From an uncultured Candidatus Saccharibacteria bacterium (GTDB lineage: Bacteria; Patescibacteriota; Saccharimonadia; Saccharimonadales; Saccharimonadaceae): DNA of 18,714 nt. Location of the stretch: the NCBI GenBank assembly GCA_947253405.1, contig CAMXZF010000007.1:1-18714 (forward strand), given 5' to 3'. The first letter of the stretch is position 1, and each line of letters opens with the position of its first letter. Made by a program: the position numbers and the translations under genes. Below the pieces are notes generated by a model. The model made no database searches, had not been told where the DNA came from, and was given only the letters and a program-made list of their open reading frames with translations. Shown piece by piece: positions 8,001 to 15,258 of the stretch.

Positions 8001-8940
8001 CGGTGATAACATCTCGCAAGGTTTACCGCGTGTAGAGGAGCTTTTAGAGGTCCGTTCACCAAAGGGTGAGGCTATCTTAACATCAGCTGATGGCACAGTG
8101 TCGGTTTCTGGCGGCGATGATGAAAACGACTATATCGTTAAAGTCACACCGATTGCTGGTCATACTGAATCAATTGCAATTACTGATAATCAAGAGATTA
8201 AAGTTAAAGATGGCGCAAGCGTTAAAGCTGGTGATATTTTAGCTAGCAACGACGCTGAAGGTCTGCCACTAGTTGCTCCATTTGACGGCGTAGCTAGTGT
8301 TAGCGATAGCGCAATTACTTTAACGGCAGCTAAAGAAGATCCGACTGAATATAGAATTCCTAATTATAGGCAGTTAGCAGTTAAAGATGGCGATCATATT
8401 GTCGCTGGTGATCAAATTACAACTGGCTCAATTGATTTGCACGACTTAATGAAGTATAAAGGCGTAGCTGAGACACAACGCTATATAATTAATGACGTTT
8501 TAAGGATTTACGCCGCTCAAGGTCAGGATATATCGCCAAAGCATCTAGAAGTAATTGTTCATCAGATGTTTAGTCGAGTGCGTATCGAAGAGCCTGGTGA
8601 TAGTCAGTTTGTGGCTGGTGATATCGCTTCTAAATCTTTAGTAGTAGATATTAACAAAAAGTTAGTTGAGCAGGGTAAAAAGCCGGCAGAATTTACGCAG
8701 CTATTACTTGGTATTACCAAAGTATCAATTAACAGCGACTCATTCTTGTCAGGTGCATCATTCCAGGATACTACACGCGTGCTTATATCAGCGGCTACTT
8801 CTGGTCGAATTGATCACTTGAGAGGATTAAAAGAGAATGTGATTATTGGTCGCAAAATTCCTGTTGGTACCGGTGTTATTGACGAACCGGTATACGCTGC
8901 TGCAGAAGATATAGCTGAAGAAGCCGAAAAAACAGAATAA
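5074..8940 (+). CDS. rpoC: RNA polymerase beta' subunit
   Basis: This is the largest core RNA polymerase subunit and holds the catalytic magnesium: NADFDGD is at residues 523-529. The ATG at 5074 has AGGAGG at 5061-5066, inside the rpoB tail. The 1288 residues carry the lid/rudder region, the sigma-binding coiled coil (~residues 260-300), the RVINRNNRLKKL helix, the bridge helix (~810-838), the trigger loop (~955-990) and the GLPRVEELLE segment. Three things are odd. The N-terminal zinc site between FCERIFGP (51-60) and RRERMGHI has no cysteine. The second zinc site is also lost (G854, T923, P930 and S933 stand at the four cysteine positions). The trigger loop reads QLTLDTKHSGG, with Asp968 and Lys970 in place of the usual Arg and Phe, while His971 is kept. 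The protein has only four cysteines in total. There is no large trigger-loop insertion. Identity is certain. Confidence 0.98.
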   Translation: MARQDDGKSIADFDAVRLAVASEEDIMSWSYGEVLKPETINYRTQKPERDGLFCERIFGPSKDINPHDSKLRGVRSREAAVDKNGELVTKASARRERMGHIRLATPVAHIWFMRGVPSAMSLVLDLTVKNLERLAYFQSYVILSADSERIEQLKVEAEDEFNAGRAAIKMRYDNAMTAPEDDGGADVDVKAMAKQMSQELDDLTEAYNEKKSILDSLVKGAMMSENAYRNLPEEYEDLIEVGMGGEALHRLLSEIDLDDLIKELSDLAEQKKGQVKKKIQKRLKMLEGMRSAGIRPESMCLTVLPVIPPDLRPMVQLTGGRFATSDLNDLYRRVINRNNRLKKLADLNAPEVITRNEMRMLQEAVDALIDNSSARGSRVAQATGNHRKLKSLSDLLKGKQGRFRQNLLGKRVDYSGRSVIVSGPELKLNECGLPKTMALEMFKPFVISKLLEWEQAHNIRTAQRLIESGQPVVWDALDEAIKGKYVLLNRAPTLHRLSIQAFQPKLIEGQAIQVNPLVTSGFNADFDGDTMSVHLPLSDEAQAEARDLMSAANNLLKPSDGSPVLSIYQDIVLGCYYLTYNKLSAQLKEGEKPRTFISIDEAIMAHDKGEIKYQTPIVVRFRGQTLETTLGRVMFNETLPEDFPYVNDVLTKKKVSRVLARIFNSYGAEVTARTADKIKVLALEYATRSAVSTGMDDYFEIEGLDNITAEGDEKVAQIAEQYNQGLITNNERYKLTVKTWRDVDAKVTDEVDKHLKDIDSAVSVLANSGARGSVDNIKQAGATIGVQVDASGREIELPVKNSYKRGMTPLEAFVVTRGSRYGAVSTALKTADSGYLTRRLVDVSQDVFTVPDEGAMEDPGFSIYRNETDITMIKFADRLSGRYAAEDIKDYVKRGQLITPDIAEAIEADEEISEAKIMSVLSTPELSGIPRKSYGIDMSTGFLVADAEPIGVIAAQSVGEPGTQLTLDTKHSGGVGGDNISQGLPRVEELLEVRSPKGEAILTSADGTVSVSGGDDENDYIVKVTPIAGHTESIAITDNQEIKVKDGASVKAGDILASNDAEGLPLVAPFDGVASVSDSAITLTAAKEDPTEYRIPNYRQLAVKDGDHIVAGDQITTGSIDLHDLMKYKGVAETQRYIINDVLRIYAAQGQDISPKHLEVIVHQMFSRVRIEEPGDSQFVAGDIASKSLVVDINKKLVEQGKKPAEFTQLLLGITKVSINSDSFLSGASFQDTTRVLISAATSGRIDHLRGLKENVIIGRKIPVGTGVIDEPVYAAAEDIAEEAEKTE

Positions 8941-8949
8941 GCTTACACC

Positions 8950-8994
8950 TTAAACACCCTTTTGACAAAATTAGTTATGGGGTGTTTAATTTTT
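8950..8994 (+). terminator. Intrinsic terminator of rpoBC
   Basis: A perfect 10-bp stem (8950-8959 TTAAACACCC with 8980-8989) encloses a 20-base loop and is followed by five T (8990-8994). It lies 10 bases after the rpoC stop. The loop and 3' arm also carry a consensus promoter. Confidence 0.8.
8962..8990 (+). promoter_or_regulatory. Promoter inside the rpoBC terminator
   Basis: TTGACA (8962-8967), exactly 17 bases, then TTTAAT (8985-8990). The -35 box lies in the terminator loop and the -10 box in its 3' arm. It would start transcription near 8997, about 97 bases before the next gene. Confidence 0.6.
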
Positions 8995-9017
8995 GTGGTG
9001 GACTTTGCGTCTTATTT

Positions 9018-9067
9018 TGCTAAAATGCTTTAGGTTATTTACATTTTGTATGGTCACATGCTAAAAT
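9018..9067 (+). promoter_or_regulatory. Two further extended -10 boxes before the 261-aa gene
   Basis: TGCTAAAAT occurs at 9018-9026 and again at 9059-9067. The second is preceded by TTTACA (9038-9043) with an 18-base spacer and is the likelier proximal promoter; transcription would start near 9074. Together with the box at 8962-8990 the gene may have stacked promoters. The first copy has no recognisable -35 box. Confidence 0.5.
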
Positions 9068-9093
9068 AATTATAAGTTAAAGAGGGAGGGCAA

Positions 9094-9879
9094 GTGGATA
9101 TACCAGCCGTATTTAGTGACGACAGTAAGTCTGCAGGTAATAGCAGTCAGACGGCTAAATTAGATCAAAGTAATTTTAATATGAATCAGTCGATGCAATC
9201 GTTTGATCCATTGGCTGGCTTTGATATGAATGAGACTGAAGGCAAAAAGCGTGAACATCTAGTTGTTAATGACACCGTAGAAGCGAGTGATAATTCAGCC
9301 ATTGGTAATTTTAAAACTATTACAGAGAAGCGAAAAAACGCTAATAATCGACCAGCCCCAAATCTAAATTTAAGTACACCACAACAGTCGCCAGCACAGC
9401 CCGAGCCAGCAACGGACAATCAGATAGTCGAAAAGGATGCGGACTTTGCTATTGCCGATCCTGATAAAATGGATTTTATTAAAACTTATACCGCACCATT
9501 TGATTCAATTGTCGAGCGATCGACTATTGCTGTGCAAAAGATTTTAGATTCTATTGACCAGACAGTACGTGATCATAGTAATGATATTGTTATACCAGAT
9601 GAAGCACTAGAATTTATCAACGAAAAGCCAGAGGATGGCAAGGTGGGTAAATTTGATGAAGCGCAGCAAATTGTTCGTTTAGTGATGTCAAAAGCTAATG
9701 AAGCTAAAGATCAATCGGAGCAAGCCGCCAAAGAGGCTGCAAAAATTTATGACGATATTCAACAATTTAAACATGATACCGAAACTCAGATTCAGTCGAT
9801 TAAAAATCGCGATGAGTTTGGCCGAGCCAAAGATGACATTAATAGCCACTACGCAGTTACTAGCCCTAGCAATCTTTAG
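9094..9879 (+). CDS. Hypothetical protein, disordered N-terminus and coiled-coil C-terminus
   Basis: I do not recognise the family. The GTG at 9094 is chosen because AGAGGGAGGG lies directly upstream (9081-9090). The 261-residue product has no membrane segment or signal peptide. Residues 1-~115 are rich in Ser, Asn, Gln, Asp and Pro (for example NLNLSTPQQSPAQPEP) and look disordered. Residues ~118-175 may be a small folded part (DKMDFIKTYTAPFDSIVERS, then DIVIPDEALEFINEKPEDG). Residues ~180-245 are charged and helical (SKANEAKDQSEQAAKEAAK), suggesting a coiled coil. The protein contains no cysteine. It follows rpoBC after a strong terminator, has its own promoters, and ends at a second terminator, so it is a single-gene unit. 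A scaffold, chromosome-associated or cell-surface-inner role would all be guesses. Confidence 0.75.
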   Translation: MDIPAVFSDDSKSAGNSSQTAKLDQSNFNMNQSMQSFDPLAGFDMNETEGKKREHLVVNDTVEASDNSAIGNFKTITEKRKNANNRPAPNLNLSTPQQSPAQPEPATDNQIVEKDADFAIADPDKMDFIKTYTAPFDSIVERSTIAVQKILDSIDQTVRDHSNDIVIPDEALEFINEKPEDGKVGKFDEAQQIVRLVMSKANEAKDQSEQAAKEAAKIYDDIQQFKHDTETQIQSIKNRDEFGRAKDDINSHYAVTSPSNL

Positions 9880-9906
9880 CTAAATTTAAGTTATGGCTAT
9901 TTAAAA

Positions 9907-9937
9907 CCCGCCAAATCGGCGGGCTTTTATTTTTTAC
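9907..9937. terminator. Bidirectional terminator between the 261-aa gene and tRNA-His
   Basis: A GC-rich hairpin (9907-9912 CCCGCC with 9918-9923 GGCGGG, 5-base loop) is followed on the plus strand by CTTTTATTTTTT and on the minus strand by TTTTAA. It can end the plus-strand hypothetical gene and the minus-strand tRNA-His transcript. Confidence 0.82.
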
Positions 9938-9944
9938 AAGTTCA

Positions 9945-10022
9945 TGGGGCGACTAACAGGATTCGAACCTGCGACCTCCGGAGCCACAATCCAGCGCTCT
10001 AACCAACTGAGCTATAGTCGCC
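9945..10022 (-). tRNA. tRNA-His (GTG)
   Basis: The minus strand folds into a complete cloverleaf. The anticodon loop is TTGTGGC with anticodon GTG (9985-9987), and the T-loop is TTCGAAT. The extra 5' G (G-1, complement of base 10022) pairs with C73, the tRNA-His identity hallmark, and both are encoded in the gene. The CCA end is also encoded (9945-9947). The acceptor stem GCGACTA/TAGTCGC is perfect. Confidence 0.96.
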
Positions 10023-10035
10023 ATGCGATATTAAA

Positions 10036-10044
10036 CTTATAACA
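10036..10044 (-). promoter_or_regulatory. tRNA-His promoter (extended -10)
   Basis: On the minus strand TGTTATAAG ends 13 bases before the tRNA 5' end, matching the extended -10 form seen elsewhere in the window. No good -35 box is seen. Confidence 0.5.
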
Positions 10045-10099
10045 ATACTAGCAAATTTTAGATAACTATTCAATTATCAAGAAAGATTATTCAGGTAAA

Positions 10100-11629
10100 T
10101 TAGAGCTCTCTAAAGGTAGTAATTTTGGCACCTAGTGAGTTAAGCCTATTATAAAAATCTTGATAGCCACGATTAATGTTATAAACATCACGTAAAGTTG
10201 AGGTGCCGGGTGCAGCCAGCATAGCTAGCAAGATAACAACACTAGGTCTTAATGCCGGTGGTGCAATTACATCGGCAGCTCGCCAGTTAGTCTTGCCCGT
10301 TATATATACGCGATGGGGGTCAACAAGCTCTACGTTGGCGTTAAGCTTATTTAATTCAGTCAAATATATAGCTCTATTTTCAAATGCCCAGTCATGTATC
10401 AAGGTCCTACCTTTAGAGGCTGTAGCAATTAGGCCAAAAAAAGGCAAGTTATCTTGGTTGATACCAGGAAATGGTAGGGCGGCAATTTTATCAGTTGGTG
10501 CTTCTAAGCTGGACTGGGCTAGCTTAATGTCAACTAGCCGAGTATGCCCGTTAGCAGCTTTATACTCTGGGCTTAAGCCATAAATTAAACCCATTTGTCG
10601 CAGGGTAGCTAGCTCTAGCTCTAAGAATTCAATCGGTGCTCGCTTAATGGTGATATCTGAATTGGTAATAATACTAGCTGCGATAAAGCTCATAGCTTCT
10701 ATAGGATCTTCACTTACGCTGTATTCAACATTTTGAGAGATATTTTTTCGCCCTTTGATCTTTAGAACGGTTGTGCCAATGCCTTCAATTTTTACACCGA
10801 GCTTTTGCAAGAAAAAGCATAAATCTTGTACCATATAATTAGGGCTAGCGTTTCTAATGGTAACATCACATTCACTTAAGGCGGCTGCCATAATAATGTT
10901 TTCAGTCACAGTGTCGCCACGCTCTAAAAGAATGATGTCTTGGTCGGGACATTTTAGCTCAGTTTTAACTTTATAATAATCGGCATAAGGTGGTATGCTA
11001 ACATTAACACCGAATTCCGACAAGCCAATTAAGTGGGGTGAAACTGTTCTACTACCAAGCGAACAGCCGCCGGCAAAAGGTAGCTTAAAATTATTATATT
11101 GATGTGATAGTGGACCTAGAAGCATCAGGATAGAGCGAGTTTTTTTAGCTGCTTCTATATTAATATTGTCTAACTTTAATTTACTGGGCACAGAAACCTC
11201 AATATCTTCTTGGTTAAGCCACTTTATTTTTACGCCAATTGATTCTAAGACTTCGATTATACGGTTGACTTCTTCAATTTTAGCAATACGCCTAATGGTG
11301 GTTTTGCCACGATTCAAAAGACAGGCGCACAGTAGACTGACGCTAGCGTTTTTACTGGTATTAACGGCAATTTCACCTTGAAGTTTGCTGCCGCCATCAA
11401 TCCTTAAGCTTAATTTGCTAGTATTGCCTAGGGTTATAATTTCACTATTAAGGGCGTCGGATATGCGAGCGATAATTTCTAAACTAATATTTTGAGCGCC
11501 TTTTTCAATACGATTAACTGCTGATTGACTAGTGCCAAGAATTTTAGCCAATTCAGATTGTGTTAGGCCGTGGTTAGCCCGTAATTCTGATATTAATTTG
11601 CCAATTTTATTACGATAAGCTTTTTCCAT
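10100..11629 (-). CDS. murA: XRE-type HTH fused to UDP-GlcNAc 1-carboxyvinyltransferase (MurA)
   Basis: The 509-residue protein has two parts. Residues ~5-68 are a Cro/C1-type helix-turn-helix (LTQSELAKILGTSQSAVNRI). Residues ~73-509 are a full-length MurA of the EPSP-synthase fold, which transfers enolpyruvate from PEP to UDP-GlcNAc in the first committed step of peptidoglycan synthesis. Counterparts of the E. coli MurA catalytic residues are present: Lys93 (K22), Arg165 (R91), Cys189 in GGCSLGSR (C115, the fosfomycin target), Arg194 (R120), Asp393 in FPGINQDN (D305) and Arg461 (R397). Pro309 stands near where E. coli has Arg232. A normal MurA is about 420 residues, so the excess is the HTH. 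The ATG at 11629 lies 12 bases after a -10 box and has no Shine-Dalgarno sequence. Enzyme identity is strong; a DNA-binding regulatory role is inferred from the HTH. Confidence 0.88.
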   Translation of the reverse strand: MEKAYRNKIGKLISELRANHGLTQSELAKILGTSQSAVNRIEKGAQNISLEIIARISDALNSEIITLGNTSKLSLRIDGGSKLQGEIAVNTSKNASVSLLCACLLNRGKTTIRRIAKIEEVNRIIEVLESIGVKIKWLNQEDIEVSVPSKLKLDNINIEAAKKTRSILMLLGPLSHQYNNFKLPFAGGCSLGSRTVSPHLIGLSEFGVNVSIPPYADYYKVKTELKCPDQDIILLERGDTVTENIIMAAALSECDVTIRNASPNYMVQDLCFFLQKLGVKIEGIGTTVLKIKGRKNISQNVEYSVSEDPIEAMSFIAASIITNSDITIKRAPIEFLELELATLRQMGLIYGLSPEYKAANGHTRLVDIKLAQSSLEAPTDKIAALPFPGINQDNLPFFGLIATASKGRTLIHDWAFENRAIYLTELNKLNANVELVDPHRVYITGKTNWRAADVIAPPALRPSVVILLAMLAAPGTSTLRDVYNINRGYQDFYNRLNSLGAKITTFREL

Positions 11630-11641
11630 TACTTAAAGTAT

Positions 11642-11650
11642 TTTATATCA
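11642..11650 (-). promoter_or_regulatory. murA promoter (extended -10)
   Basis: On the minus strand TGATATAAA ends 12 bases before the murA ATG. The predicted 5' leader is only about 6 bases, too short for a Shine-Dalgarno interaction. Confidence 0.55.
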
Positions 11651-11705
11651 TAAGGCGCATAAATACAAAAAATGAAAAGCCAAAATGAGGCCATAGATCT
11701 TTAAG

Positions 11706-12131
11706 CTATTTGGCAGGGCTTTGCTTCTTCGGGTAGACTAAATCAATTAGTATAATAGCGCTACTTATTAAGGCGACAATGGGGCCGTAGCCCACTAGAC
11801 CTAGCCAAGCGCTAGCGCTATGGTCTAGTAAATTATAGCTAATACTTAATAATATAATTAGCATTAGCATTAAAAACATAGTAATTAAAGCGATAGCACG
11901 AGAGCCGCTAACAGCAGCAATAACGCCAATAATAGCAATAGCTAAAATTACAATAGATAGAGTTATTTGATTAAGTATATCAATTGAAAGGTTGACGCCA
12001 AGGCTAGAGCTGTGTGGAAGTAGATTATTAATTGAACGTTGTGCCGGAAAACTACCAAACCATTCCAGCCAAGCACTTAAGGTGAATAGACTACTAGCCA
12101 ATAATATTATTAGTCGACGCCAGACATTCAT
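11706..12131 (-). CDS. Four-span membrane protein coupled to pgk
   Basis: I do not recognise the family. The 141 residues show four hydrophobic stretches, near 5-22, 52-74, 76-97 and 108-130, a loop between spans 1 and 2 (about residues 27-48), and a short basic C-terminus (KKQSPAK). The ATG at 12131 overlaps the pgk stop codon as ATGA on the minus strand, and no separate promoter or strong Shine-Dalgarno sequence is visible. Expression is therefore probably by translational coupling as the last gene of the receiver-pyk-pgk-membrane protein unit. The pairing with glycolytic genes does not by itself give a function. A transporter role is possible but nothing in the sequence proves it. Confidence 0.75.
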   Translation of the reverse strand: MNVWRRLIILLASSLFTLSAWLEWFGSFPAQRSINNLLPHSSSLGVNLSIDILNQITLSIVILAIAIIGVIAAVSGSRAIALITMFLMLMLIILLSISYNLLDHSASAWLGLVGYGPIVALISSAIILIDLVYPKKQSPAK

Positions 12132-13378
12132 AATTGTTTATCTTTTAATCTTAATGATACTATACCGGGTAGTTTTATGCCAGATAAAAATTCTAGACTA
12201 GCACCTCCGCCAGTAGATATGTGACTAAAACTATTGCCTTTTTGGCTATCCCAATGACGTACAAAGTCAGCGGTATCGCCACCGCCAATAATGCTAGCAG
12301 GCCTACTCTTTGACTTTAGAATACTAAGTGCCAAGCGCGCTGATCCATGTGCAAAGTTGTTATATTCTGACATACCTAAGGTTCCATTCCAGATAACAGT
12401 TTTACTGCTTTCAATTACAAAATCAATTAGATCGCTAGTTTCATGACCAATATCATAAATTTTCGCTTGAGGATTAATTGCAGATAGGCTGCTAAGCTTA
12501 ACCTCTGTTCGTTGGTCAGACAAGCTGCCACTTTTCGCAATAGCAACATCAATCGGTAGAATGAAGTGTCTAGCCATATCGTTACCATATCTACGTTTAG
12601 CTTGAAGCATAATTTCAGCCACTATTTGATCAGATTCATTGTCAACTAAGCTGTCGCTAACATTATAGCCAAGGTGCTTTAAGAAGTTGTTGGCGAGTGC
12701 GCCACCGATAATGACATTGTCGGCAATATCGATAAATTTCTTAATTAGGCTAATTTTGTCATTAATTTTAGCGCCACCGATTACAGTAGTTAAGGGTCGA
12801 CGAGGGTTTTTTATGGCATTAGTTAAAGCTAGGTACTCTTTTTCTAAGAGCAGCCCAGCCACGGCTGGTAGGAATTTTGTAATTGCAGCGGTTGAGGCGT
12901 GGGGTCGATGAACTACGCCAAAGCCGTCTTGCACAAAAATATCAGCATTACTACTTTCTGATAACTCTTTGGCAAAATTTAGATCATTTTGTTCTTCCTC
13001 TTTATGAAAACGCAAATTTTCTAACATAACAATATCGCCAGACTTCATTTGCCTGGTTAGATTAAGAACTGATTCTCCAATGCAGTCGCTAGCTAGAATG
13101 ATGGGTTGGTTTAAACAATCCTGGAGAGCGTTAGCAACTGGCCTTAGACTATATTTTTGATCAACCTTACCTTTTGGCCTACCTAGATGGGATATAATAA
13201 CGACTTTAGCTCCATTTTTAGATAGGTATTTTATAGTTGGCAGAGATGCAATTATGCGCAAGTTGTCAGTTATGTTGCCATTATCATCTAGTGGCACATT
13301 GTAGTCAGTGCGCAGTAAAATAGTGCTATTTTTTACATCAATATCTTTGATCGTTTGATACGGGAATTGCCCACCCAT
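12128..13378 (-). CDS. pgk: Phosphoglycerate kinase
   Basis: This is the cytosolic glycolytic enzyme that makes ATP and 3-phosphoglycerate from 1,3-bisphosphoglycerate. The 416 residues are of normal length. The N-terminal substrate domain shows LLRTDYNVPL (residues 21-30, with the Arg-x-Asp-x-Asn contacts), Arg41 and SHLGRPKG (63-70). The C-terminal nucleotide domain shows VIGGAKINDKISL, NGTLGMSE, GGGDTADF and STGGGASLEFL. The ATG at 13378 is preceded by AGGGGG, which overlaps the stop codon of pyk; only 9 bases separate the genes, so they are co-transcribed and probably co-regulated. The last base triplet TGA is shared with the next gene's start, which also shows that TGA is a stop in this organism. 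Confidence 0.97.
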   Translation of the reverse strand: MGGQFPYQTIKDIDVKNSTILLRTDYNVPLDDNGNITDNLRIIASLPTIKYLSKNGAKVVIISHLGRPKGKVDQKYSLRPVANALQDCLNQPIILASDCIGESVLNLTRQMKSGDIVMLENLRFHKEEEQNDLNFAKELSESSNADIFVQDGFGVVHRPHASTAAITKFLPAVAGLLLEKEYLALTNAIKNPRRPLTTVIGGAKINDKISLIKKFIDIADNVIIGGALANNFLKHLGYNVSDSLVDNESDQIVAEIMLQAKRRYGNDMARHFILPIDVAIAKSGSLSDQRTEVKLSSLSAINPQAKIYDIGHETSDLIDFVIESSKTVIWNGTLGMSEYNNFAHGSARLALSILKSKSRPASIIGGGDTADFVRHWDSQKGNSFSHISTGGGASLEFLSGIKLPGIVSLRLKDKQL

Positions 13379-13387
13379 ATTGACCCC

Positions 13388-14830
13388 CTAACTTTCTACT
13401 TGATTAGAAAAATCCATTAAACGTATAGTATTAGCAATGCCTTTATTAGCCATATTGCTATAGACGCACTGGATTAAAATAATTTTTGGATCAGGCTTAC
13501 CAAAGAAGTTTTCACTGACTAATTTTCTAGCAATTGATTCGCATTCACCCGCTTGACCGATAAAAGTACGGCCACTAAATAATAAACTTAGGCGGTTAGC
13601 TAGTTTGCTAGTTGGTACAACTGCCAGCATAGGAATATCGGGTCGGTTAACGGCGACATTTCGTGCCATCCAGCCACTAGCTGATTCAACCATGATGGCG
13701 TCAGCGTCTATTTTTTTAGCAAGATCAATAGCGGTTTTAGCGATAGCATCGCGTTGAGGATCGCTACCATTGCGAACGTATAGAGAATAAACGGGACGGT
13801 CTTTTTGGGTATACATCAAGGTTTTATTCATGATAGTAACAGCTTCAACTGGATATTTACCCATAGCAGTTTCGTCTGATAGCATAACGGCATCGGCGCC
13901 CTCAATAGCGGCAGTAGCGATATCGCTAACTTCGGCACGAGTCGGCTCGGGGCTGTCAACCATAGAGGCTAGCATTTGAGTTGCAACAATGCAGAATTTA
14001 CAGTGTTTTTGGCAAAGTTCGATAATCCGACGCTCTAGAATTGGTACTATTTCTGCACCAGCTTCAACAGCTAGATCACCCCTTGCCACCATAACACCAT
14101 CACTAGCGATTACAATATCCTCTAGGTTTTTAGGATCGGCCGCAGTTTTGGTCTCTAGCTTTGTTATGATCATACGATCGCTGCCTTTTGACTCTAGCAG
14201 TCTACGCAGTTTTATAACATCTTCGGCAGTATGGACAAAAGAGATTGCAGTAAAGTCGATATCTTTATCAAGGCTCCACTCGAGGTCTGCTAGATCTTTG
14301 GCAGTCAAAGAATCGGCGGCTGCACCTGCCATGTCGGGTAGATTAATCGCCTTGCGTGATAAAACAAAGCCACGGTTAAGAGCTTTTACCCAGACGGTAT
14401 TATTTTCGATTCTTTGGACGATAGTTTTAATTTTGCCATCAAATAGGTAAATGGCATCGCCAGGTTTGCATTTATCGGTCAAGTCGTATTGCGATGGTAG
14501 GTTATTGCCACCATCATGCTCTATACCATAAGTTAAACCGAGTTCGTCATTAGCTTCAATGTTATAACGCATATCGTCTTTTAGCTGACCTAAGCGGATT
14601 TTGGGCCCTTGGAGATCTTGAACAATAGCGATATGCCGATTAAGTTTTTGTTCGATAGCGCGAATACTAGCTATTTCCTGGATACGCTCTTGTTCGCTGC
14701 CGTGACTAAAGTTCATTCGGCAAGCATTTACGCCAGAGCGAATAATTTGCTCTAAAATTTCGGGCGAGTCAGTAGCTGGTCCGATTGTTGCTAAAATTTT
14801 GGTACGTTTAATAGTGTCAATATGAGCCAT
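13388..14830 (-). CDS. pyk: Pyruvate kinase
   Basis: This enzyme converts PEP and ADP to pyruvate and ATP, the last step of glycolysis. The 480 residues have the standard layout: TKILATIGPAT (10-20), RMNFSHG (38-44), QDLQGPKIRLG (71-81), the B domain lid (~90-165), the catalytic Lys224 with Glu226 in IITKLET, the metal-binding Asp252 in VARGDLAVE and Thr284 in ATQMLASM, followed by a regulatory C-terminal domain (~340-480). The gene lies 19 bases after the receiver gene and 9 bases before pgk. A weak GGGAA sits about 12 bases upstream of the ATG, which is a long spacing. Pairing pyk with pgk places both substrate-level ATP-forming steps of lower glycolysis in one unit. Confidence 0.97.
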   Translation of the reverse strand: MAHIDTIKRTKILATIGPATDSPEILEQIIRSGVNACRMNFSHGSEQERIQEIASIRAIEQKLNRHIAIVQDLQGPKIRLGQLKDDMRYNIEANDELGLTYGIEHDGGNNLPSQYDLTDKCKPGDAIYLFDGKIKTIVQRIENNTVWVKALNRGFVLSRKAINLPDMAGAAADSLTAKDLADLEWSLDKDIDFTAISFVHTAEDVIKLRRLLESKGSDRMIITKLETKTAADPKNLEDIVIASDGVMVARGDLAVEAGAEIVPILERRIIELCQKHCKFCIVATQMLASMVDSPEPTRAEVSDIATAAIEGADAVMLSDETAMGKYPVEAVTIMNKTLMYTQKDRPVYSLYVRNGSDPQRDAIAKTAIDLAKKIDADAIMVESASGWMARNVAVNRPDIPMLAVVPTSKLANRLSLLFSGRTFIGQAGECESIARKLVSENFFGKPDPKIILIQCVYSNMANKGIANTIRLMDFSNQVES

Positions 14831-14849
14831 AGATTGTTTTGTTCCCTTT

Positions 14850-15239
14850 TTAATTGTTAGTTAATTTTTCTCTTACTGTAAGAATTTCTTGGATGCGTTC
14901 CACCACTTCACTAGGCAATAGATTGGCTTTAATTATGTAGTCAGAAATATCCCATTTAGCTAACCGTTTTGGCGCCGATACGTCATCTATGTTTGTCAAG
15001 ACAACGATTGGTGTAGCCATGGCAGTTTTAATTTCCCTTAGTTTGTCTAGCACAACTTCACCACCTAAATCAGGTAAAGTTAAGTCTAGCAAAATTAGGT
15101 CGGGGACTTCCTCTTTTACCATTTTGATGCCATTCATGCCGTTATCGGCGACGCTAACTTCGTAGCCAGAAGACTCTAGCTTCATGCGATACATCTGTGA
15201 AATTAATTGGTCATCTTCTATGATAGAAATTCTTGCCAT
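14850..15239 (-). CDS. Single-domain response regulator (receiver only)
   Basis: The 129 residues form one CheY-like receiver and nothing else. The acidic pocket is Glu8-Asp9-Asp10, the phospho-acceptor is Asp52 in LLDLTLPD, the switch residue is Thr82 in VLTN, and the conserved Lys104 lies in DYIIKAN, with Ala where Pro is usual after the lysine. All residues needed for phosphorylation are present, so it is probably active, but with no output domain it must act through a partner protein. No histidine kinase gene is in the window. A TATAAT box ends 7 bases before the ATG (leaderless start) and the gene heads the pyk-pgk unit, with 19 bases to pyk. Phospho-signalling linked to glycolysis is an inference from position only. 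Confidence 0.9.
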   Translation of the reverse strand: MARISIIEDDQLISQMYRMKLESSGYEVSVADNGMNGIKMVKEEVPDLILLDLTLPDLGGEVVLDKLREIKTAMATPIVVLTNIDDVSAPKRLAKWDISDYIIKANLLPSEVVERIQEILTVREKLTNN

Positions 15240-15246
15240 AGCTTAT

Positions 15247-15255
15247 ATTATAACA
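15247..15255 (-). promoter_or_regulatory. Promoter of the receiver-pyk-pgk unit
   Basis: On the minus strand TGTTATAAT ends at 15247, 7 bases before the receiver ATG at 15239. Transcription should start at or next to the A of that ATG. The box lies immediately after the stop codon of the upstream 67-aa gene. No good -35 box is seen. Confidence 0.68.
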
Positions 15256-15258
15256 TCG

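Noticed and set aside
10415..10495. Loss of the catalytic Asp305 equivalent in the MurA domain
   Set aside because: A first alignment on the FP pair misplaced it; aligning FPGINQDN with the common P-G-F-P-T-D form places Asp393 at that position, so the residue is present.
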